This document shows positions 52,780-64,000 of a stretch of DNA of 64,000 bases, piece by piece. The notes under the pieces are model-generated. The model did not search any database. It was not told the origin of the DNA and saw only the letters and a list, made by a program, of their open reading frames with translations. The translations under genes were made by a program, and so were the position numbers. The DNA is from Plectosphaerella cucumerina (Eukaryota; Ascomycota; Sordariomycetes; Glomerellales; Plectosphaerellaceae): assembly GCA_020746995.1 (NCBI GenBank), contig JAGPXD010000006.1, positions 1,736,001 to 1,800,000 of the forward strand, written 5' to 3'. How positions within the stretch are numbered: the stretch's first letter is position 1; every line of letters starts with the position of its first letter.

Positions 52780-55457
52780 ATGGCGCCGGCAGACCGATAC
52801 TCGGCCCCGGGCGCCGCCCGCTACGACTCGGACACCATGCAAGTCGGCGACGGCACCTGGGACTTTGAGAAGAATACCTTTCTGCTGCCCAACCTGGCTG
52901 GTCTGAACTTTGATACCATGCGATATAATGGTGAGCAGCCCAAGAAAATCACTACTTTTGAAGAGAGACACTGACCTTGACCTCCGCAGGCATGGGAAAC
53001 CGCTTCTCCACCGTCGGCGAATACCACAACCTCATCCGAGCCCACGCAGTCATCGGCGCCATCGTCTTCCTTGGCCTCGTCCCCGCCGCAGTCTTCCTCG
53101 CCCGCTTCTACACACGCGCCCCTGGCTACGCTCGCCACTACCACGGCATCCTCAACGGCTTCGTCGTCCTTCTCCTCACACCAGTCTTCATCCTTGGCTG
53201 GTTTGCTGTCGGCCCCAACCGCAGCTGGACGAACCCCCACCATGTCATCGGCCTCGCCGTATACATCATGTTCCTCCTGCAGCTCATCGGCGGCCGCATC
53301 GTCCGCAACATCTCGGCCATCCGACCCTCGCTACGCCTCACTATCCACCAGTGGAGTGGCCGCCTCATCGCTCTCCTCGGCATCATCCAGGTGCCCCTGG
53401 GCCTGACCCTCTACGGCTCGCCAAAGTTTACCTTCATCCTCTTCGCCGTCTGGATGGCCGTCCTGTTGCTGGCCTACTTCATCCTCGACTTCAGGGCCAA
53501 GAGCTACCGTGACGATCGCGGCGGTGGCGTCTACGCGAGCGGCGCCCGCTCTGAGGGTCCCCTCACAGAGTCAGAGTTCCGCACCGAACACACCGAGATC
53601 AGGGACGAAAAGTCCGGCGGCAAACGCTGGCTACCCGCCCTCCTCGCTGCCGGTGGTCTCTTCGCCTTTATGAACCGCCGCAAGAAGAACCAGGACGGCC
53701 GCAGCCGCAGCCGCTCCCGCTCTCCCAGCCGCCGTGGCCCCGAGGTCATCCCGTCGCGGCGAGGCTCGTCAAGCTACGTCGATGAGTCAAAGTACACAGA
53801 TATCGACTCGCGCCGCGGCGATAATGCACCGAAAAAGAGTGGCGGTGGTGGGTTTATGAAGGGACTCTTCGCAGGGAAGCTCTTATCAGGCGTTATGAAC
53901 CGCCAGAAGGAGCCCCAGTACGCCGACGGCTACTCGGCCGTGTCGACAGAGACCCCGCCCCGGAGGGACAAGTACGGACGCCGCCCTGGTGCCGTCAGCG
54001 AGTACAGCGACTACACCGTCGAGACGCGCCGCAACGCCGGCACCGAGTCCCTGCTGCCGCCTCCAGGTGGCAACCCCGTCAGGGTAGCCCACGCCATGAG
54101 CGCCGCCGACGAGCGGTATGCCCGCCCCAGGACGCCTACCCGCCCGACTCACGTCAGGACCCAGTCCGGGTATGGAGAGCCGTCCGACTACTCGTCCTAC
54201 GTCAGCCCGTCTAGAAGACCTAGGGACCAGCAGGGCGGCGGTGGTCGTGTCGCGGCTGCAGGTGGCGGCATCCTCGCGACGTTGGGCATGGGTTGGCTTG
54301 CTAAGAAGTTTGCTGACCGCAAGGCGCGTCGCGAGGAGGAGAGGAGGCTTCGGGAAGAGGAAGATCTGCGCTCTGGCGTCATGAGCTCCAGGTACACCGG
54401 CGACGGCTACTCGTCGCCATCTCGGGTGGGCACCAGGAAGCCATCTGGCCGCCGACCGCCAATGGCATCCACAATCGGCACGTCCGTCACGGGGTACACA
54501 GAAGACTCGTCGTCCCGTCTCGAGGACCGCCCGGGCAACACAAGATTCGGCGGGCCACCGATGCCTCCGCTGCAAGCAGGCAGCGCTCCGCCGCCGCAGC
54601 ACGTGGACATGCCGCCTATGCCTCCCGACCCTCAAGGGGTCCTTCACACACGCTCCTACTCGAGCGACGCATACTCATCCCCCAGCCGACGCCCAGATCG
54701 TCGTGGATCTTCTCGGCGGAGGCGCGCAGGAGAGCGTGCCGCCGCCGCCGCGGCAGCCTCAGCGGCCAGCACCGCGGCCGAGGCGGAGGAGTATCGCAGG
54801 AGCGAGGCCATCCGACGCGGTGAGCCGGTGGCCGTCAAGGTGCACGTGCACGATGACAAGGACAGGAACGTGACGCTGCGGCGGCTGACGGAGGAGGAGG
54901 CGGCCGCCTCGCGCCGCGACCAGGCGAGGAGACGCAACGACTCCCTCGGCAGCATGTCGGGCACCGACTCACCCGGACGTAGGAGGTACCGGCGCGACTC
55001 GAGCCAGCGACGCGCAGAGCAGACGGCCGAAAGCGCCGTTTCGAGCGTGCCCCTGTCGAGCGTGCCCCCGTCGCTAGCACCTCCGATGGTACCTCCGCCG
55101 GGACCACCTCCGCCGCCGCTCGGAGCCGGCCTGCCTCCATCCGCGGGCCTGCCTCCGGGAAGCGATCTGCCACCGCTCTCGCCTCCTCACCCCGCGTTCG
55201 CTGGCGGTCGCAGACCTAAGGACTCGGCGTACTACTCGGGCCAGCCGCCGCCGGCCACGCCTTCGGGCCCGCCGCTCGAGGCGTCCAGCGTGGGCAGCCC
55301 GGAGAGCCACGGGACGTGGAGCGGGATGAGCCCGTCACCGAGCGGGCCTACAAACCCGGCTGCAGGGTCGGCTGCTGCTGACAACAGGCGGAGGAGGAGG
55401 CTGGAGCGAAGGAGAAGCACGAGCCGCCGGCCTACGGGGGCTGATATGTTCGAGTAG
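52780..55457 (+). CDS. Cytochrome b561-like membrane protein with long disordered tail
   Basis: Two exons (52780-52930, 52990-55457; 59-nt intron) give 872 aa. After a soluble N-terminus come five hydrophobic segments between residues about 65 and 205. One histidine sits at each of four helices: H69 (IRAHAVIG), H102 (HYHGIL), H135 (NPHHVIG) and H170 (TIHQWSGR). This is the spacing expected of a two-haem b561-type core, so a transmembrane electron-transfer role is likely. The remaining about 650 residues are low complexity: RS-rich (SRSRSRSPSRRG), Tyr/Ser/Arg-rich, an Arg/Glu helix (FADRKARREEERRLREEED), an Ala run and a Pro-rich end. A small hydrophobic patch (AAAGGGILATLGMGWLAKKF) sits within the tail. 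Known fungal homologues are uncharacterised; partner and donor unknown. Confidence 0.85.
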
Positions 55458-56574
55458 GTGATTGGGGAAGTTGGAGGAAACAATGTCGAGGGCAGCTACC
55501 TAGGCTGGGTATGCTACCGGTAGGCCGTGTGAGGGCCGTGATCTGCATCAGGAAAAGGCGTTTGGTAGGTCTGTCTGGTTACTGCGGCGGTGCCCTTCTT
55601 CGGGAGGGCGGGCCGTGATGATGTACGAAGCATGTTGCGATCCATGGTGGTTATCTAGAAAACTTGAGTGAGTCTGAATACTAGAGATGCCCGATGATTG
55701 AACCGCGCACCTGCCTTTGAAACTTGCGGGAGGAGGTGAGGTGAAGTCGGGAAGGAGCTACGGGCACCGTCACGTGGGTCAGGGGCTCCTTCCTTCCTTC
55801 TGTCGCCCACCCCTTCAAAGTCGACTTCGACTGACTGACGATGGCATCACATTTTTTCGTCCCCTGCACAATGCAAGCCTCCCGCCTCTAAAGCACCAAC
55901 AAGCGCTACCCCTCGACTGTACAACGTCGACATTGCTCACCGCCAGCCACATGCACACGACACTGCATTATGCACCACACCAAGACGGGAGCAGGGCATC
56001 GGATCGCCGCCCGAGGAACCCTACGCCCATGCCCCGCTGCACGTCTTCGTTGGCTTCCACGTCTCCTGGATGATTCCTCCTCCTCCACCCTCGAAGCGAC
56101 ACATCGCAACACCCTCCTGCCGCCGTCCCGGAAACACATGTGATTATTACTAACAAGTCCCAACCGGCGCGAAACCCAACGGCAAGCCACTCGATCTCAT
56201 CGTACTCGGAACCACCCACGGGGCAGCCGTCCGTCCGTCCATCCGTCCCATGTCCACAGTCCCAACCCAACCCACCCAGAAACGGCGCGCGCGCGCCAAC
56301 TGCCGCCTTGGGAGGGGGCTTCGGCTCGGGTCTCGTGCAATCAATCTCAATTGCTGCAAGCAAAGGGGGGGCAGGCAGGCAGGATGGGATGAGGAGGGGC
56401 AGCAAGATGGATGCGTGCGGCCAATCTCGTGGCAGCGTCCACTCGTACAATACAGCCACGGCCTCATCCCCCGAGGCTCCGGCCGCGCACCCCGTTGTCT
56501 GCATCCGGCTCCCGAGGGGCGGCTGTCTCATGTCCTGCATGTCCTGCAGTAGTCGACCAACAAACACGAGCACA

Positions 56575-56632
<58 letters not shown>

Positions 56633-58139
56633 TTGACAGAAAGATGCGATTTTTTCTCCTTGCTTGGCGGAGGGCCAAGTCCGCTCTTTTGTTGGATGGG
56701 GGGAGCCACGGCGGGGCGTCGCTTCGAGCAGCATGATGCATCTCGGGCTGCTGCCCACCTCACCCCCTGTCCCCTGAGAGACAGGAGGGGGGGAGCTGCC
56801 GGGGAGCTCGGCTCGTCCGTTGGCCCAGGCCTGGTCTGACACTGGCGTCGCGCTTGTCGCCGCCCCCCATCTGCACCTGGCGTGGCGTGGTGGTCGCCGG
56901 GCTCCGGCAAGGTGCCAGCACGCGGACTGGGCTGGGGGAAGGGGCCTGAAGGGAAACGAGACAAGACACGATGAGCTCTATCTCGCGTGGCCTGGCCTGA
57001 CTCTCCCTCCCAAACATCCACCTGGCATATCATCGCGCCTCCGAGTCTCGACCCCCAAGACCAAGACCCCCGTCTCACCCGTAGGGCTGGGAAGCAAGCA
57101 AGCAAGCTTCCATCGGCGAACATCAGGCCCGGCCTGGCCTCCGACTCCGACGACCGCCACGGCCAAGCATCTCCCTCCTCCACTACGGGGCCCAGCCTGC
57201 ACGCACTGCAGTCCACTCTCCATCGCATCATCCCGCGGCGCAGAAGACACACACAAGACGCACTGGCACTGGCACTGGCGCGCAGCAAGCGCACACGGCA
57301 CACACCCCGCCCTCTTCCCTCTGGCAGCTCACGGATTGCCAATCGCTCTCCCGCTGTCGGGGAAACTACCCGTCTTTAGACCAAGCCCCGGCGTCAGACA
57401 GGCCACCAAGACCACCCGGCAGTTGGGCCCGCCGCCGCGTGTAATAAACAGCAAACAGACGCAGGCTCAACACGGCAGGAGAACATCTAGCCGAGCTTCT
57501 TCGCTCTCGGCCCTCCCTCCCACTCTTCGGTCTGCCCGCCTGCCCGCCCCTTGTTGTCAACCACCAACGACGCGCATTCACTCACTCACTCGTACAGACA
57601 GTACACACAAACAAGGTCCTCGGCGGCTCCAGCTGCAGCTCGCATCCTTCCTGCGAAAACCCCCCTGGTGTATCGTTCTGGGTGGGATCGACCTCGTCCC
57701 CCCCCCTTCGCCCCTCTGCCGTGTGTCCAGTCCGCCTTGCCATCACCCTGCCACGCGAGCCGAGGAGGGGCCCCGGCATACAGGCCCTTGCACATCACAG
57801 ATCTCAATTTTACAGGGGGGGGTTATACCTGGGGACCGCCTCCCGTCCGTCTCTGCCCCTGCTCCGACCTCTTGCTCTTGCTCTGTTCTGTTTTCTGGTT
57901 CTGTTGGCCACAACTCTGCCACTTCATCGTCGACAAGCTCACTCATCCGCCATTTCCGCCTTCGAAGACAGAGTCTCTCTTTTGCTACCCGCGACCATCG
58001 AACAGGTCCCCGCCGCCAGCTCACGCCCACCTCGCCGTCCTGCCGGATCCCTGCCACCCCTCGATCAATCGCTCCTTCGGGGACCACGGGGGCCACTCTA
58101 CCTCGACAGTGATCCCCGACATCACCGCCGTCGCCGCCA
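55458..58139. other. Intergenic region with CA microsatellite
   Basis: Promoter and leader of the Zn2Cys6 gene. A CACGTG box occurs at 55771. Frames up to 430 codons on opposite strands, Pro/His/Thr-rich, do not look coding. Confidence 0.55.
56576..56631. repeat. (CA)28 microsatellite
   Basis: Uninterrupted CA dinucleotide tract of 56 bp; likely length-polymorphic. Confidence 0.97.
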
Positions 58140-60352
58140 ATGGAGCCCATCATGATGATCCCCGAGGTCCCACCTCTCGCCGACAGCTCGGCGACTCCCC
58201 CGTCCCTGATGGCCGACAGGTCGCCGTCCGACTCGCGCAACTCGCCCACAAACACCGTCTCATCGGCGAACAGCGATCCCCGGCAGCAGGCTCAGCCGCC
58301 CGCCGTCCCGGCCGCGTGCCTCGGATGCGTACGTCCGATGTCCATTCCCCTGGCGCTCTCTCTGCCCTACGCTCTGCCCTGCCCCTAAGCCTTACCTGCC
58401 CTACGCCCTGCCTGCACTCTACCCCTCCTCGCCGTTCCCCAGCCTTGGCGTGCGCCTCTACTGACACCCCGACCTTCGTAGCGCGGCAAGCATCTCAAAT
58501 GCGATGGTCAAAACCCCTGCAGCCGTTGTAGGGCATCCGACGCCGAGTGCGTCTACATCGCCTCGAGGCGCGGCTACAAGGGCCCACGCCGCGGCACCGC
58601 GGCCAACCCCAACAAGAGAGCCCGCTCGAGCTCGCCCACGTCCCTCGGCAGCGGTGGCGGCGGAGGCGACAGTTGTCCCATGCTGCTGGGCGCCGGAGTG
58701 CCTGCCCACCACATGCCCGTGTCCATAGCCGGCTTCCAGACCGGCCACGTGCTGCCCGCCACGCCGAGCGCCGTCTTCCCGCCCACGCCTCAGGGGCAGG
58801 TCGTCTACGGCGGCGGCGGCGGCGGCGGACTGGGCGGGCCCGGCGTCCAGGTCTACCGGCCCTACGGCAACACCAATGGCTACCAGTCGGACCAGCTCAT
58901 CGTCAACCAGCACGGCCTGATCCCGACTCAGGTGCCGACCCAGTCGCCCGCCGAGAAGAGCCTCGACTCTTTCTACCGCAACTTCCACGCCGGTCACCCG
59001 TTCGTGCTGCCCCGCGAGTGGTTCTTCCGCGTCTTGGCCGACACGAACGTGGAGCCGCTGCTGGCGGCCATGCGATGGGTGGGCTCGCTCTTCGTCGACG
59101 TGGGGCCTGCGCGTGCCACTTTTCTCGATGAGGCCCTGCGCCTCGTCTCGGACCCGGAGACCAAGCAGGATGGCTTCCTCGTTCAGGCCCTCATTCTGCT
59201 CATCGTCGGCACCGATGGCGGCTGCCAGCAGGAGAAGGCGCGGCAGCTCCTGGCCGAGGCCGAGAGGATTGCTCTAGACATTGGCCTGAACCGCCGCGAC
59301 TTTGCCGCTGTGCACGGCCGTGGCATCCCCATACTGGAGGAGGCGTGGCGCCGTACCTGGTGGGACCTCTACATCGTCGACGGCATGGTCGCCGGCGTCC
59401 ACCGCGCCACGAACTTTTTCCTCTTCGACGTGCCCGCCGACGTGGGCCTGCCTTGCGAGGAGCACCAGTTTCTGTCCGGCAACATCCCCGCGCCCATGTC
59501 CCTCGAGGACCTTGAGGACCGCGAGTTCTCGGGCGAGCAGCGCGAGTTCTCGTCCTTTGCTTACAGGATCGCCGCGGGTCGGAACCTGGGCAAGTTCATG
59601 CGCGTGCCGCCCATCTACGGGCCCGAGGACGAGAACCTCGCCCGTATCGAGGCCCTGCTTACCAACTGGCGACTGCACCTGCCGCCGGACAAGAAGGATG
59701 CCCTCAGCCAGAAGCTGCAGCCTGACGAGATGATTTTCCAGGCCAGCATGATGACCCATGCGTGAGTTCTGCCCCCTTCTCATTGTACAAACCCCCCGCT
59801 GACCCGTCCAGCACGTCCATCATGCTCCACCAGCCGCACTCGCAGCTCGACTCCTCCCCAGCGCGATCCGTCACATCCTGCGCGCCGCACCGTCCCGTGC
59901 CCAGCGGCGACTACTTCAACGCCCACACGCAGCACACCGTCACATCAGCAGCCGAGATCAGCAAGATGGTGACGCACCGCGTGCCCCTGACGTCGCACAC
60001 GCACTTCTTCACCTGCGTCCTGACGCTCTCGTCCATCGTCCACCTGAGCAAGTGGGCGCTGTACTACATCGCCCACGACGACGACGAGCTGCGCCAGCAG
60101 CTCCGCCTCAACATTGGCGCCCTCGCCGAGCTGTCGGCCGTGTGGCGCGCCGCGGGCACGGCGAGCGGACAGGTGCGTGGCGTGGCGCAGGAGATTTACC
60201 GCGCCAAGAAGACGTCGCAGATTAGTCCGGCGTACTGGGCGGGATACACGGCTGAGGAGGTCATGACGAGCATTGCGGCGGATGAGAATATTATGCATGA
60301 GATTGAGGTTAGCTTGCAGGGGGAGCTGCCGATGCCGAGTTTGATGCCATAG
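58140..60352 (+). CDS. Zn2Cys6 fungal transcription factor
   Basis: Nuclear binuclear-zinc-cluster regulator. Exons 58140-58328, 58482-59761 and 59812-60352 give 669 aa. The first intron (153 nt, gtacgt..tag) falls exactly after the second zinc Cys. The finger reads C60-x2-C63-x6-C70-x5-C76-x2-C79-x6-C86 with a basic inter-cysteine stretch (RGKHLK). A Ser/Gly-rich linker and basic NANKRAR-type patch follow. Then comes the fungal-specific middle region starting SLDSFYRNFHAGHPFVLPREW (about 220-240), with LLIVGTDGGCQQEKARQLL and RRTWWDLYIVDGMVAG. The end has hydrophobic helices and stops at 60352. The middle motifs are those of the Fungal_trans family. Target genes unknown; the nearby CGG/CCG clusters at 48.6-49.3 kb are 9 kb away and not evidence of a link. 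Confidence 0.92.
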
Positions 60353-60626
60353 GGAGGGGGATATACCATTGATATGCGGTAATATGACTGATTGAATGAT
60401 GGTTTTCGATGAAGAGGGTCCTGAAGAGGTGAACCGATAGACGTCTCGGGGGGCCACATTGTGTGGAGGAAGCGGTCGAGCCATGACTGGATGGAGAGGT
60501 AAGGTCTTCAACTCTTAATCAACAAAGAGATTTTGTTTTAGCTGCTGGCAAAAGGTATAGCGGGTGGAAGGGGAAAATGCAAAAAAGAATCGTCAGGATC
60601 CTGTTGCCAGGAAACGTCAGGAATTG
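60353..60626. other. 3' flank of the Zn2Cys6 gene
   Basis: Spacer between the regulator stop and the tRNA gene; no gene seen. Confidence 0.4.
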
Positions 60627-60712
60627 AGCCCGACGTGGGGGTCGAACCCACAACCTTGAGATGTGATCTCTGTTTTAAGAGTCTCACGCTCTACCGATTG
60701 AGCTAGCCGGGC
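60627..60712 (-). tRNA. tRNA-Lys(CUU) with intron
   Basis: All arms pair on the minus strand: acceptor GCCCGGC/GTCGGGC (one G-U), D arm GCTC..GAGC, anticodon arm TGAGA/TCTCA, T arm GTGGG-TTCGACC-CCCAC. The anticodon loop is C-T-CTT-A-A with anticodon CTT. A 13-nt intron (AAACAGAGATCAC) sits after position 37, the standard place. Discriminator T; the CCA tail is not encoded, as expected for a nuclear tRNA. Confidence 0.97.
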
Positions 60713-61251
60713 GTCCGGCTATTGGATATCGAGAGAAGTGAAAACGGGGGTTAAGTACGCTTTCACTAGCATAAAGACACAGATGTCCCTACTTACAGAC
60801 AGGATGTTTGACATTGTCTTCTGGCTCTTTCTAAGGAGGGGAACACATAATAAGTTTGATGGTCAATTAAGGTGTCAGTAGATCAGACCAGATCGCTCAG
60901 CAAAGTCATGCTCGTCAATAGGCGTACATAGTCAAGACATCCTCGAGAACACCAAGGTCGACTCCATGCCTCTTCACGTTCAGCGGCGTCCTCAAACATC
61001 GTTAGGCCAAGAACAAGTCACAGAAAGGTGATCGAAGACATGAGTATCCCCTCAGATCCTCGATGCCCCCTCGATGCCGAAACCTACATCACCCCCTCAA
61101 ATCATACAGACCAAAGTCTCAATTCGTCCATTACCTACAAACAGACACTCAAGACGGTGAAGCACACTTTTCGCCTCCCGCCACAAACATGGCCTGGCCC
61201 TATGTACCCCCGAAACGCCTGCTATTTCCCACAACATCCTCTTCCCCTCCC
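60713..61251. other. Intergenic region, no gene seen
   Basis: Between tRNA-Lys and the 3' end of the nucleoporin gene. Confidence 0.5.
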
Positions 61252-64000
61252 TCACGTAAAGTACCCCCTCGGCCCGCTGTGCGTCGGCTCCGGCATCAGG
61301 CTGTTCTCGTGCTGTGACCCGTTAGCTTCTCGTCATCATCTTCACGCTCCCCTGAAACTTACCTCAAGGAAACCCGTCGCAGCAATGAGCACCATGAACC
61401 CCTCCGCCAACTCATCCACCCACCGCTCCAGCCCGCCACCGGTCGATTCCACCGCCCCGATACCAGCGCTGCGCTTGAGCGTGTGCGTCACCAGCATGCG
61501 GTGCTCCGTCAGGAACCTCTGGCCCTGGCCCACGTGGCTCGCGCCCCGCGACACGACCGCCGCGCCCACGACGCGCGTCACCTTTGCCAGCAGCTCGTAG
61601 TGGCGCTCCAGCGCCCTCGGCCGCGCTGTGTCCGCCCGCAGCTCCGGGTCCGCCGCGAAGAGCCCTGACAGCTCGATGGCGCGCAGCAGGCCCGCGTGTA
61701 GCACGTACTTTGCCCCTGCGCGTGACTGTGCCAGTTGCAGCAGCAGTGCCAGCTTGGCTGATAAGTATGTTTCGTCGGCGTCGCCTGCCGCCGTCCAATC
61801 GTCCAGCACGGAGCGGAGGGAGTCGACAACAAGTCCGATGAAGTTGAGCCTATTGAGCACCTCGACAACGTGCGTGTCGGCCTCCTCGCGGCTGAAGGTC
61901 AACAACGCGTTGAGCAGCACCACGGCCGCTGTGCGTGCTCCAGCGTCGCCACCATAGGCATCGTCGCAGACAACGTTGATGAAGCGGTCGCCATACACCA
62001 CCACGGACCGCAGCGCCTTGGGCCGCTCGGACACGAGAAGTCCCTCGTCAACTGTGCCCATGAGGTAGCGGTAGCAGATGCCGTAGTAAATAGCTCGCAG
62101 ATCTGACGTGCCTGCACCCTTGCTGACGGCCTCGAGGGCGATCTGGAAGAGCTGGTACAGCTTATCGCTCACGAGGCTGCCGATGCGCTGGCTGTCGCGA
62201 TCCAATGCCGCCGGCTGTGATGTCGTCAGGTCCAGCTTGAAAAGAAGCACCCTGCCGAGCTTTGCGAGCTCAGCCGCCTCGGCAGGCTTGTCGCAGGAGT
62301 ACAGCTCGAGTCCCGGTAGGATCGCCTGTAGCGTCTGCAGGAGGAACGACGTCTGTGCTGTGCCCTTGAAGTCGTTGGACTCAACCATGACGAGAAGCAG
62401 GCTGGTCCACGCCCGAAGCACGCGAAGGCTTTGCGAAGCAATCTGCAACTGCCGATTGGACGACACAAGGTGTTCGACAATTGCCTCCTCTTCCCGCTCG
62501 ATGGCCTCAAACGCCTGCTGCGACACCAGCGCACCATTCTCGGCGCCTCCGTTGCGCGTGAGAAGCAGCACCTCGCGGACGCGCTGAACGTTGGAGACGA
62601 CATTTCCATCGGCATCGTGCTCAAGGCACGGCCGCAGGTCCAGGCCCGAATGGAATTGCAGCTCCGGTTGCGGGCTATCCCACAAACCGTCAGGCAGAAG
62701 GAAGTCGTACAGGTCAAAGACAGTAGGGATAGTGATGGGCTCGTTGTCGTCGCCAGCGATACGGCCGTTGAGGGTCTCAAAGATGCGGCGCTTAACCGAG
62801 GGCAGGCGACCCTGCGAGATGCTGCAGAGCTCCATGGCGATGTAAGATAGCGTCATGCTCCGCAGGGCGAGGAAGTCGATGAGTGTCGAGGCGCCCTCGG
62901 TCTGGGTGAACTGTGGCTGGTTGATGTCCTGGCCCTCCCACGGCAGGGCGGGCTGGATGACCACATCGCGCAGCAACAGGTGGAAGAGCACGTCGTTCTC
63001 GCGCAGCTCGTCGATGACAAAAGGTGCCGACAGAGGCGACTCCCACAGCACGCGCATGATGCGCATGCACTTGAACTTCAGGGAGACTAGCCACTGGCGC
63101 ATGCCCTGGGCATCGCCACACGGCGTCTCAAGGAGTAGTCGCAGCACGCCGTGGAATAGTGACGTCCTCGACGCGAAGGCACCCGCCGGGCTGACCGACA
63201 GGTTCTCGACGCCGCACTGGAAACCAAGAAGGAGATGGGCAATGGTCGGCTGGTTGGGCATGGCGTCCAGGCAGGTGTACAGGAAGTCGAGGATGTATGA
63301 CTTGATGAGGTAGTTTGGCGAGTCGGCCTCACGGCCAAAGTCAAAGGGTGACGTGATATCGGCAGCCAGCGAGCGGGCGATGGACTCGTCGTCGCCGTTG
63401 GCCTCCATAGCGATGATGGCCCTGTTGCGCTGGGTCTGGCGGCCGGAAGTGACAGTCCAGGCGGCGGTGATCTTGGGGGCGCTCGACATGCGCTCGAGGA
63501 GCTTGAGGCAGGCAAGAGTGAGGTCGGGGTGGCCGATATTACAGTAGTTGCCGAGGTCAACCACCAGGTTGAGGTGGCCGGCGAGACCGTCCTCGAACGA
63601 GGCGTAAGCAGCGTTGGCCACGGAGCTCCGGGCGCGGCCCGACTGCAGCTTGATGATGGGCCTCACGACGTCGAGGTAGGTCGTCTGGAGATCGAGGACC
63701 TTTGAGACGAGCTCGACGGCGCGCAGGATGCCCTGCAGGACAGGCGAGTCGGGGGCGGCGTTGCCGACCTCGAGGGGATCCTGGTGGATGACCTTGAAAA
63801 GGGCGGCAATGGTGTTGTCGTTGAACATCCACTCCATGACCCGCGCGAAGGGGTGCAGACGCACGTAAGTGGCCAGGTCGGTGGCGCCGATGGCGGCGTC
63901 AAGCTGGATCGAAGTGTCGTTGGCGAGGATGATGAGGTCCTCATTGAACGTCTCAAGGCAGATGCCAGCGAACTCGAGGCAGCTGAGGCGCAAAACACGC
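61252..64000 (-). CDS. NUP192: Nucleoporin Nup192 (Nup205), C-terminal part
   Basis: Large scaffold nucleoporin of the inner ring of the nuclear pore. About 900 residues of the C-terminal part are visible; the 5' side is outside the window. The main exon runs from beyond 64000 to 61363. A 51-nt intron (61362-61312, gtaagt..cag) leads to a last exon (61311-61252) encoding HENSLMPEPTHSGPRGYFT. Reading straight through the donor would instead end at 61342, but the spliced end is cleaner and typical. The sequence is entirely helical-repeat type: FARVMEWMFNDNTIAALFKV, DLGNYCNIGHPDLTLACLKL, FIDELRENDVLFHLLLRD-like stretches, LIAATGFLE. Conserved C-terminal Nup192 features are recognised by pattern, not by search. 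Confidence 0.85.

Noticed and set aside
56820..58112. 430-codon plus-strand frame before the Zn2Cys6 gene
   Set aside because: Pro/Ser/His/Thr-rich with overlapping open frames; more likely promoter/5' leader.
1..64000. CRISPR array or prokaryotic operon structure
   Set aside because: No regular direct repeats with unique spacers; intron-bearing single genes show a eukaryotic nuclear genome.

Overview
The window is nuclear DNA of a filamentous ascomycete (Pezizomycotina, most likely a Sordariomycete; I cannot name the genus). The evidence is GC-rich coding sequence, short 49-75 nt introns with GT..AG ends and CTAAC-type branch sites, single-gene transcription units on both strands, and fungal-type proteins (two-domain fluoride exporter, Zn2Cys6 regulator, Alf4/Ybp1 family, DUF1640, Nup192). 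Exon joins were worked out by hand from reading frame and splice signals.

Left third (1-22 kb): the 3' part of a pyruvate decarboxylase gene converges on an MFS sugar transporter. Next come a FEX fluoride exporter, a DUF1772 membrane protein, an arrestin-like gene broken by two stops and a frameshift, and a coiled-coil protein divergent from the mitochondrial DNA polymerase gamma gene. A poorly resolved 15.3-19.5 kb stretch follows, holding a frameshifted membrane protein, a 17-bp minisatellite and orphan intron-like signals. After it come a RING protein with SUMO-interaction-like motifs and a mitochondrial DUF1640 protein.

Middle (22-42 kb): a Pumilio-type RNA-binding protein whose eight repeats carry the canonical code for UGUANAUA; about 6 kb without a supportable gene; a small single-pass membrane protein with two LPxY motifs; a sulfatase; dephospho-CoA kinase; a SET-domain protein with an apparent signal peptide; and a Ybp1/Alf4/glomulin-family protein.

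Right third (42-64 kb): a large sterol-glucosyltransferase-like protein, an orphan protein with an internal duplication, a Dal5-type MFS transporter, a b561-like membrane protein with a very long low-complexity tail, a Zn2Cys6 transcription factor, an intron-containing tRNA-Lys(CUU), and the C-terminal part of nucleoporin Nup192 running off the right edge.

The neighbours do not form an obvious pathway or secondary-metabolite cluster. The most unusual structure is a pair of dispersed elements (about 35.4 and 51.4 kb, both on the minus strand). Each has a degenerate tRNA-like head with intact Pol III A and B boxes, joined to a conserved GC-rich terminal hairpin whose arms differ between the copies in a base-pair-preserving way. 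They look like members of a tRNA-derived SINE family.
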